This document shows positions 1 through 7,469 of a stretch of DNA of 9,610 bases, one piece after another. Source of the DNA: Verrucomicrobiota bacterium (lineage in GTDB: Bacteria > Verrucomicrobiota > Verrucomicrobiia > Opitutales > Opitutaceae). Made by a program: the position numbers and the translations under genes. Under the pieces are notes generated by a model, which ran no database searches, was not told where the DNA came from, and worked only from the letters and a program-made list of their open reading frames with translations. Every line of letters begins with the position of its first letter. The first letter of the stretch is position 1. The stretch lies in NCBI GenBank assembly GCA_023410155.1, contig JAEYQF010000266.1, forward strand, positions 1-9,610, given 5' to 3'.

Positions 1-462
1 AGCGTCGTCGGCGGCTGGGTGACCGGCTACTTCGCGAGCCGCGGCTGGTCGGTCACGCGGGCGCGCAAGACCGGGATGTTCATCTTCGCGGTGTGCGTGG
101 TGCCGATCTTCGCGGCGACGAGTGTGGGCGACTGGACAGCGGTGTTGCTGATCGCGCTCGCCGGAGCGGCGCACCAGGCGTGGTCGGCGAATCTCTACAC
201 GACGGTGTCGGATATGTTGCCGAAGCGCGCGGTCGCGTCGGTGATCGGCATCGGCAGTTTCGCGGGAGCGACCGGCGGCATGCTGTTTCCGTATTTCACG
301 GGCAAGCTGCTCGACGCGAGCAAGGACGCGGGCGGGATCACGAGCGGCTACACGATTCTGTTCACGATCTGTGCGTGTGCGTATCTGGTGGCGTTTGCGC
401 TGCATCACGTGCTCGCGCCGCGCTTCGAGCAGATCGAGAAGGCGGATGAACTTTTGAAATGA
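1..462 (+). CDS. MFS transporter, ExuT-like (hexuronate) C-terminal part, 5' truncated by window edge
   Basis: The reading frame is open from base 1, so the gene begins outside the window; 153 residues of its C-terminus are visible. The fragment shows about four hydrophobic membrane segments (fragment residues roughly 25-43, 50-68, 80-102 and 120-140). It also has stretches typical of the anion:cation symporter branch of the major facilitator superfamily: a GGWVTGYFASRGW loop, AHQAWSANLYTTVSDMLPK, and VIGIGSFAGATGGM. These resemble ExuT-type transporters that bring glucuronate or galacturonate into the cytoplasm with protons. The stop codon overlaps the start of the next gene (uxuA) by 4 bp (ATGA), which implies one operon and translational coupling, and supports a uronate or aldonate substrate. 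Substrate assignment rests on this context and on partial similarity, so a related sugar acid is possible. Confidence 0.85.
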   Translation, partial: SVVGGWVTGYFASRGWSVTRARKTGMFIFAVCVVPIFAATSVGDWTAVLLIALAGAAHQAWSANLYTTVSDMLPKRAVASVIGIGSFAGATGGMLFPYFTGKLLDASKDAGGITSGYTILFTICACAYLVAFALHHVLAPRFEQIEKADELLK

Positions 463-1544
463 AACTCGGACTCGGACTTTACCGGCACATGTTGAACGCG
501 GAGAACTTCGCGTTCGCCCGCCAGGCCGGCGCCACACACATCGTGGCGCACTTGGTGGATTATTTCCGCGGCGGCAGCGGACACTCCGCCACGGACGATC
601 AGCCACTCGGCACCGATTGGGGCTGGGGGCTCGCCGGCGAAGCCGAGAGACTCTGGACGGTCGACGAGCTGGTCGCGTTGCGGAAACAAGTGGAAGCCGC
701 CGGCCTCGTGCTGGAGGCGATCGAGAACTTCGATCCTGCGCACTGGGGCGATGTGCTTCTCGATGGGCCGCGTCGCGCCGAGCACATCGAAAACGTGAAG
801 ACGATCGTGCGCCGCGTGGGCGAGGCCGGCATCCCGATCATCGGGTATAATTTTTCCATCGCGGGCGTGGCCGGTCGCACGAAGGGAAATTATGCGCGCG
901 GCGGCGCGATCTCCGTCGGCATGGAGGGCTCGTATGACCAGCCGATGCCCAACGGCCTGGTGTGGAACATGGTGGTTGATCCCAGCGCGATGACGCGCGA
1001 AACCGGCGTGATTCCGTCGGCGACGCACGAGCAACTGTGGTCGCGCCTGCAGCGGTTTCTCGATGAGGTCTTGCCCGTGGCGGAAAAAGCCGGGGTGCGG
1101 CTCGCGCTGCATCCCGACGATCCGCCGACGCCGACCGTGCGCGCGCAGCCGCGACTTGTTTATCAGCCGTCGATGTATCAACGCGTGATCGATCTCAATC
1201 CGAGCCGTGCCAATGCGCTCGAGTTTTGCGTGGGCTCGCTCGCGGAGATGACCGAGGGCGATATCTACGACGTGGTCGACCACTACAGCCGTCAGAACCG
1301 CATTGGCTACGTGCACCTGCGCAACGTCGCCGGCAAAGTGCCGACGTATAAGGAGACGTTTATCGATGACGGAGACGTAGACGTGTTGCGGGTGCTGGAG
1401 ATTTTGAAGCGCAACAAATTCGAAGGCGTGATCATCCCGGATCACGCGCCGCAGATGAGCTGCGCCGCACCGTGGCATGCGGGCATGGCGTATGCGATGG
1501 GTTACATCCAAGCGGGGCTGAAGACACTCTCGCGCATCGGGTGA
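459..1544 (+). CDS. uxuA: D-mannonate dehydratase (UxuA family)
   Basis: The 361-residue product matches UxuA, the metal-dependent enzyme that dehydrates D-mannonate to 2-keto-3-deoxygluconate in glucuronate catabolism (EC 4.2.1.8), a cytoplasmic xylose-isomerase-like TIM barrel. Visible family marks, with likely metal ligands by comparison with E. coli UxuA, are LALHPDDPP (His218), EFCVGS (Cys257), YVHLRN (His286) and IIPDHAPQM (Asp328). DDGDVD near residue 303 corresponds to the family's NGDVD. The N-terminus (MKLGLGLYRHML...QAGATHIVAHL) lines up with the usual UxuA start, so the ATG at 459 is well supported. The segment around residues 129-155 (YNFSIAGVAGR...YARGGA) differs from the YNFMPVLDWTRT of E. 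coli-type enzymes, and the protein is somewhat shorter than the 394-residue E. coli enzyme. It belongs to a divergent subgroup, and activity on a related sugar acid cannot be excluded. It is coupled to the upstream transporter by a 4-bp overlap. Confidence 0.9.
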   Translation: MKLGLGLYRHMLNAENFAFARQAGATHIVAHLVDYFRGGSGHSATDDQPLGTDWGWGLAGEAERLWTVDELVALRKQVEAAGLVLEAIENFDPAHWGDVLLDGPRRAEHIENVKTIVRRVGEAGIPIIGYNFSIAGVAGRTKGNYARGGAISVGMEGSYDQPMPNGLVWNMVVDPSAMTRETGVIPSATHEQLWSRLQRFLDEVLPVAEKAGVRLALHPDDPPTPTVRAQPRLVYQPSMYQRVIDLNPSRANALEFCVGSLAEMTEGDIYDVVDHYSRQNRIGYVHLRNVAGKVPTYKETFIDDGDVDVLRVLEILKRNKFEGVIIPDHAPQMSCAAPWHAGMAYAMGYIQAGLKTLSRIG

Positions 1545-1614
1545 CGTAAGAGACTGGAGCGCCGGGACCAGACTCATCGGTGCGGCCGAGCCGCGATCGG
1601 CGGCTTGCATGCGA

Positions 1615-1644
1615 GGGGTGTTGCGGCGAGAGTCCGCGCACCCC
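1615..1644 (+). other. Two-tier hairpin immediately before korA start
   Basis: GGGGTG (1615-1620) can pair with CACCCC (1639-1644), and inside it GCGG (1623-1626) with CCGC (1634-1637) around a 7-nt loop. The helix ends two bases before the ATG at 1647, so in an RNA it would cover the ribosome-binding region of korA. There is no following T-run, so it is not a standard intrinsic terminator. The remaining uxuA-korA gap (1545-1614) shows only a weak 5-bp stem (1585-1601), and I see no promoter there. Structure is read from the sequence; any regulatory role is inference. Confidence 0.35.
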
Positions 1645-1646
1645 AC

Positions 1647-3488
1647 ATGGTCAGCCCCCATTCCCCCGAACCCCTGGGTGAAACTGCGGCCTCTGCCACC
1701 GCACCCCGGTCTCTTCACGACGTTGTCATCCGCCTCGCGGGTAATTCCCAAGACGGCATCCAAACCATCGGAGGATTTCTCGCGCGACTCGCGGGACGCT
1801 CCGACCAGGACGTGATGACCTACATGACGATCCCGTCCACGATCTCGGGCGGGCCGTCGATCTTCCAAGTGCGCATGGGCACGGGAGACATTCTTTCCGC
1901 GGGCGATCAGGCCGACTTTCTCGTGGCGTTTTATCAGCACAGCTACGAGAGCCACATCAACTCGCTGCGCACCGGCGGCGTGCTGATCTACGACGCGGCG
2001 CACGTGACGCCGAATCCCGACGACAAACGCTTCACGGCGGTCGGCGTGCCGATCACGACCGGCACGATCGAAGCGGTCGGCGGCGCGGCGAAGGACAAAG
2101 GCAAAAACATCTTCGTGCTCGGCTTGATCGCCCGCATTTTCGGACTGGAGGTCGAGAAGCTCGCCGCGCTGATCAAGGAACGGTTCGGCGGGCGCTCCGA
2201 AGACCTCGTGCGCAATGCCATGCTGGCGTTCGACGCCGGCTATGCCTGGCCGGGCGAGAGCATCCGCGACATCTTTGTGCGCTTCGAGGATCGCGCGCGC
2301 GCCGCTTCCGGCCGTCCGCAGGTCACCCTCGACGGCAACACCGCACTCACCTACGGCCTGCTCGCCGCGGGCGTGCGCTACGGGGCGGGTTATCCGATCA
2401 CCCCGTGGTCTTCGATCATGGAACTGCTGCGCAGCGAACTGCAGAAATACGGCGGACTCTTCGTGCAGGCAGAGGACGAACTCGCGGCGGTGTCGTATGC
2501 GCTCGGCTTTTCGTATGCAGGGCATCTCGCCGTCACGGGCAGCTCGGGTCCGGGCCTCTCATTGAAAATGGAAGCGCTCGGCTGGGCGTGCATGGCGGAG
2601 ATGCCGCTCATCGTCATCAACGTCCAGCGCGGCGGTCCTTCGACCGGCCTGCCGACCAACGTCGAGCAGAGCGATCTCATGCAGGCGATCTACGGTAGCC
2701 ACGGCGACACGCCGCGCGTGGTGCTCGCGCCGAAGAACGTGGAGGAGTGTTTCTACGTCGCGCTCGAGGCCGCGCGCATCGCGCGGAAATACAGCACGCA
2801 GGTGATCATCCTGACCGACCAGGCGCTCGCGACGCGGATCGAAGCTTTTGACGAACCCGATCTCGCCGCGCTGATGGTCGATCCGACACCCGACCTCGCG
2901 GAGCGTCCGGTCGATTTCACGCCGTATCCACTGGAGCGATACACACGCCACGCTCCGCCTGGGGCGCGAATCGCGACCGGCACCTATCCGACCGTAACCG
3001 GCCTCGAGCACGACGAGGCCGGCCATCCCACCGGCAGTCCCGCGCTGCATCGCAAGATGACCGCGAAGCGTCGCGAGAAACTGAAGGCGCTCGGCGAAGA
3101 GTTGCCCGTGCCCGACGTCTTCGGCGATGCGGAAGGCGATGTGTTGCTCGTGGGGTGGGGGTCCACGTTTGGGCCGTCGCGCGAGGCGCTGATTCGCCTC
3201 CGCCGGGACGGACTGAAGGTCGCGCAGATCCACTTGATGCACCTTCATCCGCTGCCGCCGGGCCTGGATGCGATTTTCGCCCGCTACCGCTCGGTGCTTG
3301 TCGTGGAGATGAACGACGAAGGTCTCTACGGCTACGGCCAGCTCGCGAGTTTGTTGCGTGCGCGCTACGCGATGCCGCACATCCGCAGCATCACGAAAAC
3401 CGACGGCCTCACGTTCAGAGTGGCCGAGATCATCGAAGGCGTCTCGCGCCACTCCGCTTACGGCGCGCTGCGCGATGTAAACGCTTAA
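1647..3488 (+). CDS. korA: 2-oxoacid:ferredoxin oxidoreductase, alpha subunit with fused N-terminal gamma domain
   Basis: The 613-residue protein combines two parts of the 2-oxoacid:acceptor oxidoreductases, which decarboxylate a 2-oxoacid (2-oxoglutarate, pyruvate or similar) to the acyl-CoA while reducing ferredoxin in the cytoplasm. Residues about 25-205 form the gamma domain (VIRLAGNSQDGIQTIGG at the start). Residues about 225-460 form the pyrimidine-binding alpha domain with the conserved YPITP motif at 249-253, followed by GSSGPGLSLKMEALG near 298-312 and QRGGPSTGLPT near 327-337. The C-terminal part (about 495-605) is the transketolase-C-like domain (LVGWGST, HLHPLPP, VVEMNDEG). The ATG at 1647 is preferred to an in-frame TTG at 1605, because the TTG adds a 14-residue tail unlike the family and neither has a Shine-Dalgarno sequence. 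korB follows 18 bp downstream. The substrate cannot be read from the sequence; 2-oxoglutarate is the usual annotation for this two-gene form. Confidence 0.9.
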   Translation: MVSPHSPEPLGETAASATAPRSLHDVVIRLAGNSQDGIQTIGGFLARLAGRSDQDVMTYMTIPSTISGGPSIFQVRMGTGDILSAGDQADFLVAFYQHSYESHINSLRTGGVLIYDAAHVTPNPDDKRFTAVGVPITTGTIEAVGGAAKDKGKNIFVLGLIARIFGLEVEKLAALIKERFGGRSEDLVRNAMLAFDAGYAWPGESIRDIFVRFEDRARAASGRPQVTLDGNTALTYGLLAAGVRYGAGYPITPWSSIMELLRSELQKYGGLFVQAEDELAAVSYALGFSYAGHLAVTGSSGPGLSLKMEALGWACMAEMPLIVINVQRGGPSTGLPTNVEQSDLMQAIYGSHGDTPRVVLAPKNVEECFYVALEAARIARKYSTQVIILTDQALATRIEAFDEPDLAALMVDPTPDLAERPVDFTPYPLERYTRHAPPGARIATGTYPTVTGLEHDEAGHPTGSPALHRKMTAKRREKLKALGEELPVPDVFGDAEGDVLLVGWGSTFGPSREALIRLRRDGLKVAQIHLMHLHPLPPGLDAIFARYRSVLVVEMNDEGLYGYGQLASLLRARYAMPHIRSITKTDGLTFRVAEIIEGVSRHSAYGALRDVNA

Positions 3489-3506
3489 CCCCAACGCCCC
3501 GAGACC

Positions 3507-4451
3507 ATGTCTGCCGAACCCACTCTCCCTGCGGTTGCCACCAACGCACGCGCGCCGCTCACCAAGAAAGCGCTCACCGCCGATCACCCGACGTGGTGCC
3601 CCGGCTGCGGCGACTTCGCCGTGCTCGCGTCGTTCTACCGCGTGCTCGAAAAACTCAACCTGCCGCACGAGAATATCGTGACGATGGCCGGCATCGGGTG
3701 CTCCTCGCGCTTCCCGTATTTCGTCAACACGCACGGCGGCCATTTTATCCACGGACGTTCGCTGCCGTTTTCCGCGGCGGTGAGTCTCGGCCGCGACGAT
3801 CTGCACGTTTTCGTGTTCGGCGGCGACGGCGACGGTTTTTCCATCGGCGGCAATCACCTGGATCACGTGGCGCGCAAGAACGTGAACCTCACCTACGTGA
3901 TCATGGATAACTCCGTCTATGGCCTCACGAAGAAGCAGACTTCACCGACCTCGCCGATCGGTTTCAAAACGAAGACCGACCCGAGTGGCGCAATCGACCA
4001 GCCCGTGAACCCGATGAAGAAGCTGCTCAACAGCGGCGCCACGTTTGTCGCGCGCAGTCACGCGACGCAGGTGAATCACATGATCGAGATGATGACGCGC
4101 GCCGCGAAACACAAAGGCTTTTCGGTCGTGGAGATTCTCTCGGAATGCGTGGAGTTCTTTCCCGGCGCGTTTGACGCGGGCAATCCGCGCAAAGGCGGCG
4201 CCTTCAAACTCATCGAGGAAAAGAAAAACGACGGCACGCCCGAGGACGCGGCGCGGCACGATGTGACCGACGAAGTGGCGGCCTACAAACTCGCCTCGCT
4301 CGCCTGGCCGGGCGCTTTCGGCGTGTTTTACGAAGTGAACCGCGCGACAAAGAACGAACTGGAAGCCGGCCTGATCGCGAAGGCGAAGGAGCGCACGAAG
4401 AACGCGAGCGACCTCGCGCTCCTCCAAGCGTCTTTCGCGAAACTGCGCTAG
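3507..4451 (+). CDS. korB: 2-oxoacid:ferredoxin oxidoreductase, beta subunit (TPP and [4Fe-4S] binding)
   Basis: The 314-residue protein is the thiamine-diphosphate-binding beta subunit that works with the preceding korA product. It has the N-terminal WCPGCGDFAVL motif (Cys31, Cys34), GIGCSSRFPYF (Cys65) and SECVEFFPG (Cys214). These four cysteines match, almost to the residue in spacing, the [4Fe-4S] ligands of the two-subunit Sulfolobus enzymes (Cys12, 15, 46, 197). The TPP/Mg motif is GGDGDGFSIGGNH (about 105-117) followed by MDNSVYGLTKKQTSPTS (133-149), including the metal-binding Asn135. Length is normal for the family. No ferredoxin-like delta subunit gene lies next to it, so the electron acceptor is probably a separate ferredoxin. 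It almost certainly shares a transcript with korA. The start is the only ATG giving the family's N-terminus; the upstream sequence is C-rich without a Shine-Dalgarno motif. Confidence 0.92.
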   Translation: MSAEPTLPAVATNARAPLTKKALTADHPTWCPGCGDFAVLASFYRVLEKLNLPHENIVTMAGIGCSSRFPYFVNTHGGHFIHGRSLPFSAAVSLGRDDLHVFVFGGDGDGFSIGGNHLDHVARKNVNLTYVIMDNSVYGLTKKQTSPTSPIGFKTKTDPSGAIDQPVNPMKKLLNSGATFVARSHATQVNHMIEMMTRAAKHKGFSVVEILSECVEFFPGAFDAGNPRKGGAFKLIEEKKNDGTPEDAARHDVTDEVAAYKLASLAWPGAFGVFYEVNRATKNELEAGLIAKAKERTKNASDLALLQASFAKLR

Positions 4452-4460
4452 GCAACGAAC

Positions 4461-4592
4461 CGGGTCGCGCCAAAGTGCGGCGCGACGCGGGACCCAGTGC
4501 GCACCGGGTCGAGCCAGAGTCCGCGCCGGGTCGGGACAACGTGCGTCCCAGGTCGCGTCCCGATGCGAACACCGTCGGGCATCGGTGCGGAG
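4461..4592. repeat. 22-bp imperfect tandem repeat, about six units, between korB and clpB
   Basis: Units begin at 4461, 4483, 4505, 4527, 4549 and 4571, an exact 22-bp step. The best-kept parts are CGGGTCG at unit positions 1-7 (units at 4461, 4505 and 4527; CAGGTCG in 4549) and GTGCG or a one-base variant at positions 15-19. Position 7 (G) and positions 16, 18 and 19 (T, C, G) are unchanged in all six units. Several units or unit pairs fold into hairpins (4464-4486, 4491-4510, 4533-4549, 4560-4585). Because 22 is not a multiple of three and copies drift freely, the array is not coding. The rest of the gap (4593-4728) contains only a weak stem (GGCAC 4643-4647 with GTGCC 4665-4669) and no recognisable heat-shock promoter or CIRCE element. 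The function is unknown. Confidence 0.65.
4464..4486 (+). other. Perfect 8-bp hairpin just downstream of korB
   Basis: GTCGCGCC (4464-4471) and GGCGCGAC (4479-4486) are perfect reverse complements around a 7-nt loop, AAAGTGC, starting 12 bases after the korB stop. It lies in the first and second units of the 22-bp repeat. The stem is strong enough to protect or pause a transcript end, but there is no T-run after it, so an intrinsic terminator is not demonstrated. A factor-dependent end or mRNA stabilising stem are alternatives. Confidence 0.5.
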
Positions 4593-4728
4593 CCGCTGAA
4601 GGACAGGGTGGCGCGGGGGAGTGTCTCACGTCGGTGCAGGTTGGCACGGCAGGTCGCGGCCGGAGTGCCGCATCCGAGGTGAGATTGGCGACGGCTTGCT
4701 GGCGCGGAGTTTGCGAAGACGTTTCATC

Positions 4729-7329
4729 ATGGATTTCGCACAGCTCACCCAAATGTCGCGCCAGGCGGTGACGGAGGCGCAGAACCTCGCCCGCCGTCTG
4801 CACCACAACGAGGTGGATACCTGGCACCTGCTCTCCGCGCTGCTCGCGCAGGAAAACGGGATCGTGTCCGGCCTCGTCGAGAAACTCGGGCTTACCACGA
4901 GTGCGCTCCAGCTGGCGGTGGAGCGGGAGCTCGAGCGATTGCCGAAAGTCACCGGGAGCGTGGACACGTCCAAGATCTACGTGACGCAGGCCGTCAACGA
5001 GGCGCTCACCCGCGCCGAGGATGAAGCGAAGAAGTTGAAGGACGAGTTCATCTCGGTGGAGCATTTGTTTCTCGGCCTGATCGAAGTCGGCAAACCGGAC
5101 GCGCTCGCGAAGTTGTTCAAGAGTTTCGCGCTTGATCGCGCGAAGGTGCTCGGCGCGCTCAAGGACGTGCGTGGCTCGCAGCGCGTCACGACCGACAATC
5201 CCGAGGCGACGTATCAGGCGCTGGAGAAATATGGCATCGATCTCGTGGCGCAGGCGCGCAAAGGCAAAATGGATCCGGTGATCGGGCGCGACGAAGAGAT
5301 CCGGCGCACGATCCGCATCCTTTCGCGGAAGACGAAGAACAATCCCGTGCTCATCGGTGAGCCCGGCGTCGGCAAGACCGCGATCGTCGAGGGGCTCGCG
5401 CAGCGCATCCTGCGCGGCGACGTGCCTGAGGGATTGAAGGACCGGACGATCTTCGCCCTCGATATGGGCGCGCTCGTGGCCGGCGCGAAATACCGCGGCG
5501 AATTCGAGGAGCGACTGAAGGCCGTGCTGCAGGAAGTGAAGCAGAGCGACGGCCGCATCATCCTTTTCATTGACGAACTACATTTGATCGTCGGCGCGGG
5601 AAAAACCGACGGTGCGATGGACGCGGGCAATTTGCTCAAGCCGATGCTCGCGCGCGGTGAGTTGCACTGTATCGGGGCGACTACGCTCGACGAGTATCGC
5701 AAGCACATCGAGAAGGACGCGGCCCTGGAGCGGCGTTTCCAGCCGATCGTCGTGGATCAGCCTACCGTCGAGGATGCGATTTCGATCCTGCGCGGCTTGC
5801 GGGAGCGTTTCGAACTGCACCACGGCGTGCGCATCCAGGACAACGCTCTCGTGAGCGCGGTCGTGTTGTCGAATCGCTACATCAGCGATCGTTTCCTCCC
5901 CGACAAGGCGATCGATCTCGTCGATGAAGCGTGCGCGATGATCCGCACGGAGATGGACTCGATGCCGCAGGAGCTCGACGCGCTCACGCGCAAAGCATTG
6001 CGGCTCGAGATCGAGGAAACCGCGCTCGCAAAAGAGAAGGACGAGGCCAGTGCCCGGCGGCTCGAAGTGCTGCGCAAGGAACTCGCGGAGACGCGCGAGC
6101 AGGCGAGCGGCATCAAACTTCACTGGGAAAAGGAAAAGGCGTCCGTCGACAAAACCCGCAAGCTGCGCGAAGCGCTCGAAGCGGCGCGGCTGGAGATGGA
6201 GAAGGCGGAGCGGGCCTACGAACTCAACAAGGTCGCCGAGCTGCGTCACGGAAGGATCCCGCAGATGGAAGCCGAGTTGAAGAAACTAGAGCAGGCCGGC
6301 AACAGCACGACGTTGTTCAAAGAGGAAGTCTCTGAGGAGGAAATCGCGGAGGTGGTCTCGAAGTGGAGCGGCGTGCCCGTCACCCGACTGGTCGAAGGCG
6401 AGAAGGAGAAACTTCTTCGCCTGGAGGATGTGCTGCACGAACGCGTGGTCGGCCAGGATGAAGCCGTGACTCTCGTGACCGAGGCGATCCTGCGCGCCCG
6501 CAGTGGCATCAAGGATCCGCGTCGCCCGGTGGGTAGTTTCCTGTTCCTCGGTCCGACCGGTGTCGGCAAAACCGAGCTCGCGAAGACGCTCGCCGAAACG
6601 CTCTTCGACACGGAGGCGGCGATGGTGCGCATCGACATGTCGGAATACATGGAGAAGCACAGCGTCTCGCGTCTCATCGGCGCGCCTCCGGGCTATGTTG
6701 GTTACGACGAAGGCGGCCAGTTGACCGAAGCCGTGCGACGGAAGCCGTATGCGGTGATCCTCTTCGACGAGATCGAGAAGGCGCACCCGGATGTATTCAA
6801 TGTTCTGCTACAGGTGCTCGACGACGGTCGCATCACCGACTCGCAGGGCCGCACGGTGGATTTCAAGAACACCGTGATCATCATGACCTCGAACATCGGC
6901 TCGCGCTACCTCCTCGAAGGCGTGACCAGCGAGACGATCCCCGAGGGCGTGCGTGAGAGCGTGATGACGGAGCTGCGGAAGAGTTTCCGTCCGGAGTTCC
7001 TCAACCGCATCGACGAGACGATTCTCTTCAAGCCGCTCACGCTGGAGGAGATCTCGGAGATCGTGGACCTATTGCTCGCCGACTTGAACAAGCGCCTTGC
7101 CGACCGCCGCGTAACGGTGGTGCTCGACGACAAGGCCAAGGAGTGGGCGGCCGAAAAGGGCTACGATCCGGTGTTTGGCGCGCGTCCGCTGAAGCGTTTC
7201 CTGCAACGGAAGATCGAGACGAAACTCGCTCGCGCGCTCATCGCGGGCGAAATCGCCGAGGACTCGCAGGTGAACTTCTCCGTGAAGGACGATGAACTCG
7301 CGATGTCGGGCACGAAGAAGACTGAGTAA
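4729..7329 (+). CDS. clpB: ATP-dependent chaperone ClpB (Hsp100 disaggregase)
   Basis: The 866-residue protein is a full-length ClpB, the hexameric cytoplasmic AAA+ machine that works with DnaK to pull proteins out of aggregates (E. coli ClpB has 857 residues). The N-terminal double Clp_N repeat covers about 1-145. The first AAA+ domain has Walker A GEPGVGKT (210-217), pore-loop Tyr255 in AKYRGEFEERL, Walker B ILFIDE (278-283) and arginine-finger segment ERRF (334-337). The charged coiled-coil middle domain, which separates ClpB from ClpA, spans about 405-525. The second AAA+ domain has Walker A GPTGVGKT (608-615), pore loop GYVGYDEGG (655-663), Walker B VILFDE (676-681) and sensor-2 GARPLKR (817-823). 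All key residues are intact. The ATG at 4729 gives the normal MDFAQLTQMS start; an upstream in-frame GTG at 4621 would add 36 residues unlike the family. It is probably a single-gene transcript ending at the terminator near 7360. Confidence 0.97.
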   Translation: MDFAQLTQMSRQAVTEAQNLARRLHHNEVDTWHLLSALLAQENGIVSGLVEKLGLTTSALQLAVERELERLPKVTGSVDTSKIYVTQAVNEALTRAEDEAKKLKDEFISVEHLFLGLIEVGKPDALAKLFKSFALDRAKVLGALKDVRGSQRVTTDNPEATYQALEKYGIDLVAQARKGKMDPVIGRDEEIRRTIRILSRKTKNNPVLIGEPGVGKTAIVEGLAQRILRGDVPEGLKDRTIFALDMGALVAGAKYRGEFEERLKAVLQEVKQSDGRIILFIDELHLIVGAGKTDGAMDAGNLLKPMLARGELHCIGATTLDEYRKHIEKDAALERRFQPIVVDQPTVEDAISILRGLRERFELHHGVRIQDNALVSAVVLSNRYISDRFLPDKAIDLVDEACAMIRTEMDSMPQELDALTRKALRLEIEETALAKEKDEASARRLEVLRKELAETREQASGIKLHWEKEKASVDKTRKLREALEAARLEMEKAERAYELNKVAELRHGRIPQMEAELKKLEQAGNSTTLFKEEVSEEEIAEVVSKWSGVPVTRLVEGEKEKLLRLEDVLHERVVGQDEAVTLVTEAILRARSGIKDPRRPVGSFLFLGPTGVGKTELAKTLAETLFDTEAAMVRIDMSEYMEKHSVSRLIGAPPGYVGYDEGGQLTEAVRRKPYAVILFDEIEKAHPDVFNVLLQVLDDGRITDSQGRTVDFKNTVIIMTSNIGSRYLLEGVTSETIPEGVRESVMTELRKSFRPEFLNRIDETILFKPLTLEEISEIVDLLLADLNKRLADRRVTVVLDDKAKEWAAEKGYDPVFGARPLKRFLQRKIETKLARALIAGEIAEDSQVNFSVKDDELAMSGTKKTE

Positions 7330-7353
7330 TCGAAGTGCGAGAGCGAAAGGTGC

Positions 7354-7461
7354 AGGTGGAGCCCGCCGTCTTGGCGGGCTTTCGCGTTTTTTGGGAGGTG
7401 TGATGCCGTCGGACACGCGGACGGTGCTCGTTCAACCCGCCGGGGACGGCGGGTTCCACCT
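7354..7461. repeat. Inverted pair of a hairpin-forming repeat (REP/BIME-like)
   Basis: Copy A on the plus strand (7354-7382) reads AGGTGGAGCCCGCC, loop GTCTT, GGCGGGCTT. Copy B on the minus strand (7461 down to 7431) reads AGGTGGAACCCGCC, loop GTCCCC, GGCGGGTTGAA. The two share the flank, stem and loop start, and face each other across about 50 bp. Each makes its own stem, and the outer arms (7354-7367 with 7448-7461) can also pair over 14 bp with one G-U. This layout resembles bacterial interspersed mosaic elements made of paired REP units. Copy A also serves as the clpB terminator stem. Whether the element recurs elsewhere cannot be seen from this window. Confidence 0.6.
7360..7392 (+). terminator. 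Intrinsic terminator of clpB
   Basis: An 8-bp perfect stem, AGCCCGCC (7360-7367) with GGCGGGCT (7373-7380), closes a 5-nt loop and is followed by TTCGCG and six T residues (7387-7392). It lies 30 bp after the clpB stop. The T-run is set back six bases from the stem, slightly further than ideal, but no other terminator candidate is as good in this gap. Confidence 0.7.
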
Positions 7462-7469
7462 TTGGGGTT

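Noticed and set aside
1585..1601. Intrinsic terminator after uxuA
   Set aside because: The GCCGA/TCGGC stem is only 5 bp and has no T-run after it.
1605..1646. 14-residue extension of KorA from a TTG
   Set aside because: No Shine-Dalgarno sequence, a rare start codon, and a composition unlike the family N-terminus; the ATG at 1647 is simpler, though not proven.
405..2525. 706-codon open frame on the minus strand
   Set aside because: It lies antisense to uxuA and korA, both clearly recognised. The predicted protein is rich in Arg, His and Ala with no known motif, as expected for the reverse of GC-rich codons.
2559..3866. 435-codon open frame on the minus strand
   Set aside because: Antisense to korA and korB; same Arg/His-rich shadow composition and no family features.
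4461..4592. CRISPR-like array
   Set aside because: The units are directly abutting with no unique spacers, the repeats are imperfect, and there are no cas genes.
4621..4728. 36-residue N-terminal extension of ClpB from a GTG
   Set aside because: ClpB proteins start at the MDFAQLT-like position. The extension is Arg/Gly-rich and has no counterpart in the family.
4593..4728. CIRCE or sigma-32 type heat-shock control before clpB
   Set aside because: No TTAGCACTC inverted repeat and no convincing heat-shock promoter pair could be found by eye.
4475..4771. Small plus-strand frame in the repeat region
   Set aside because: It begins inside the tandem repeat, overlaps the real clpB start, shows no family features, and the repeat drifts without respect for codons.
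4210..5064. 284-codon minus-strand frame spanning the korB-clpB gap
   Set aside because: It runs through antisense korB, the 22-bp repeat and antisense clpB. The repeat period is not a multiple of three and the translation is low-complexity Arg/Pro/Ser.
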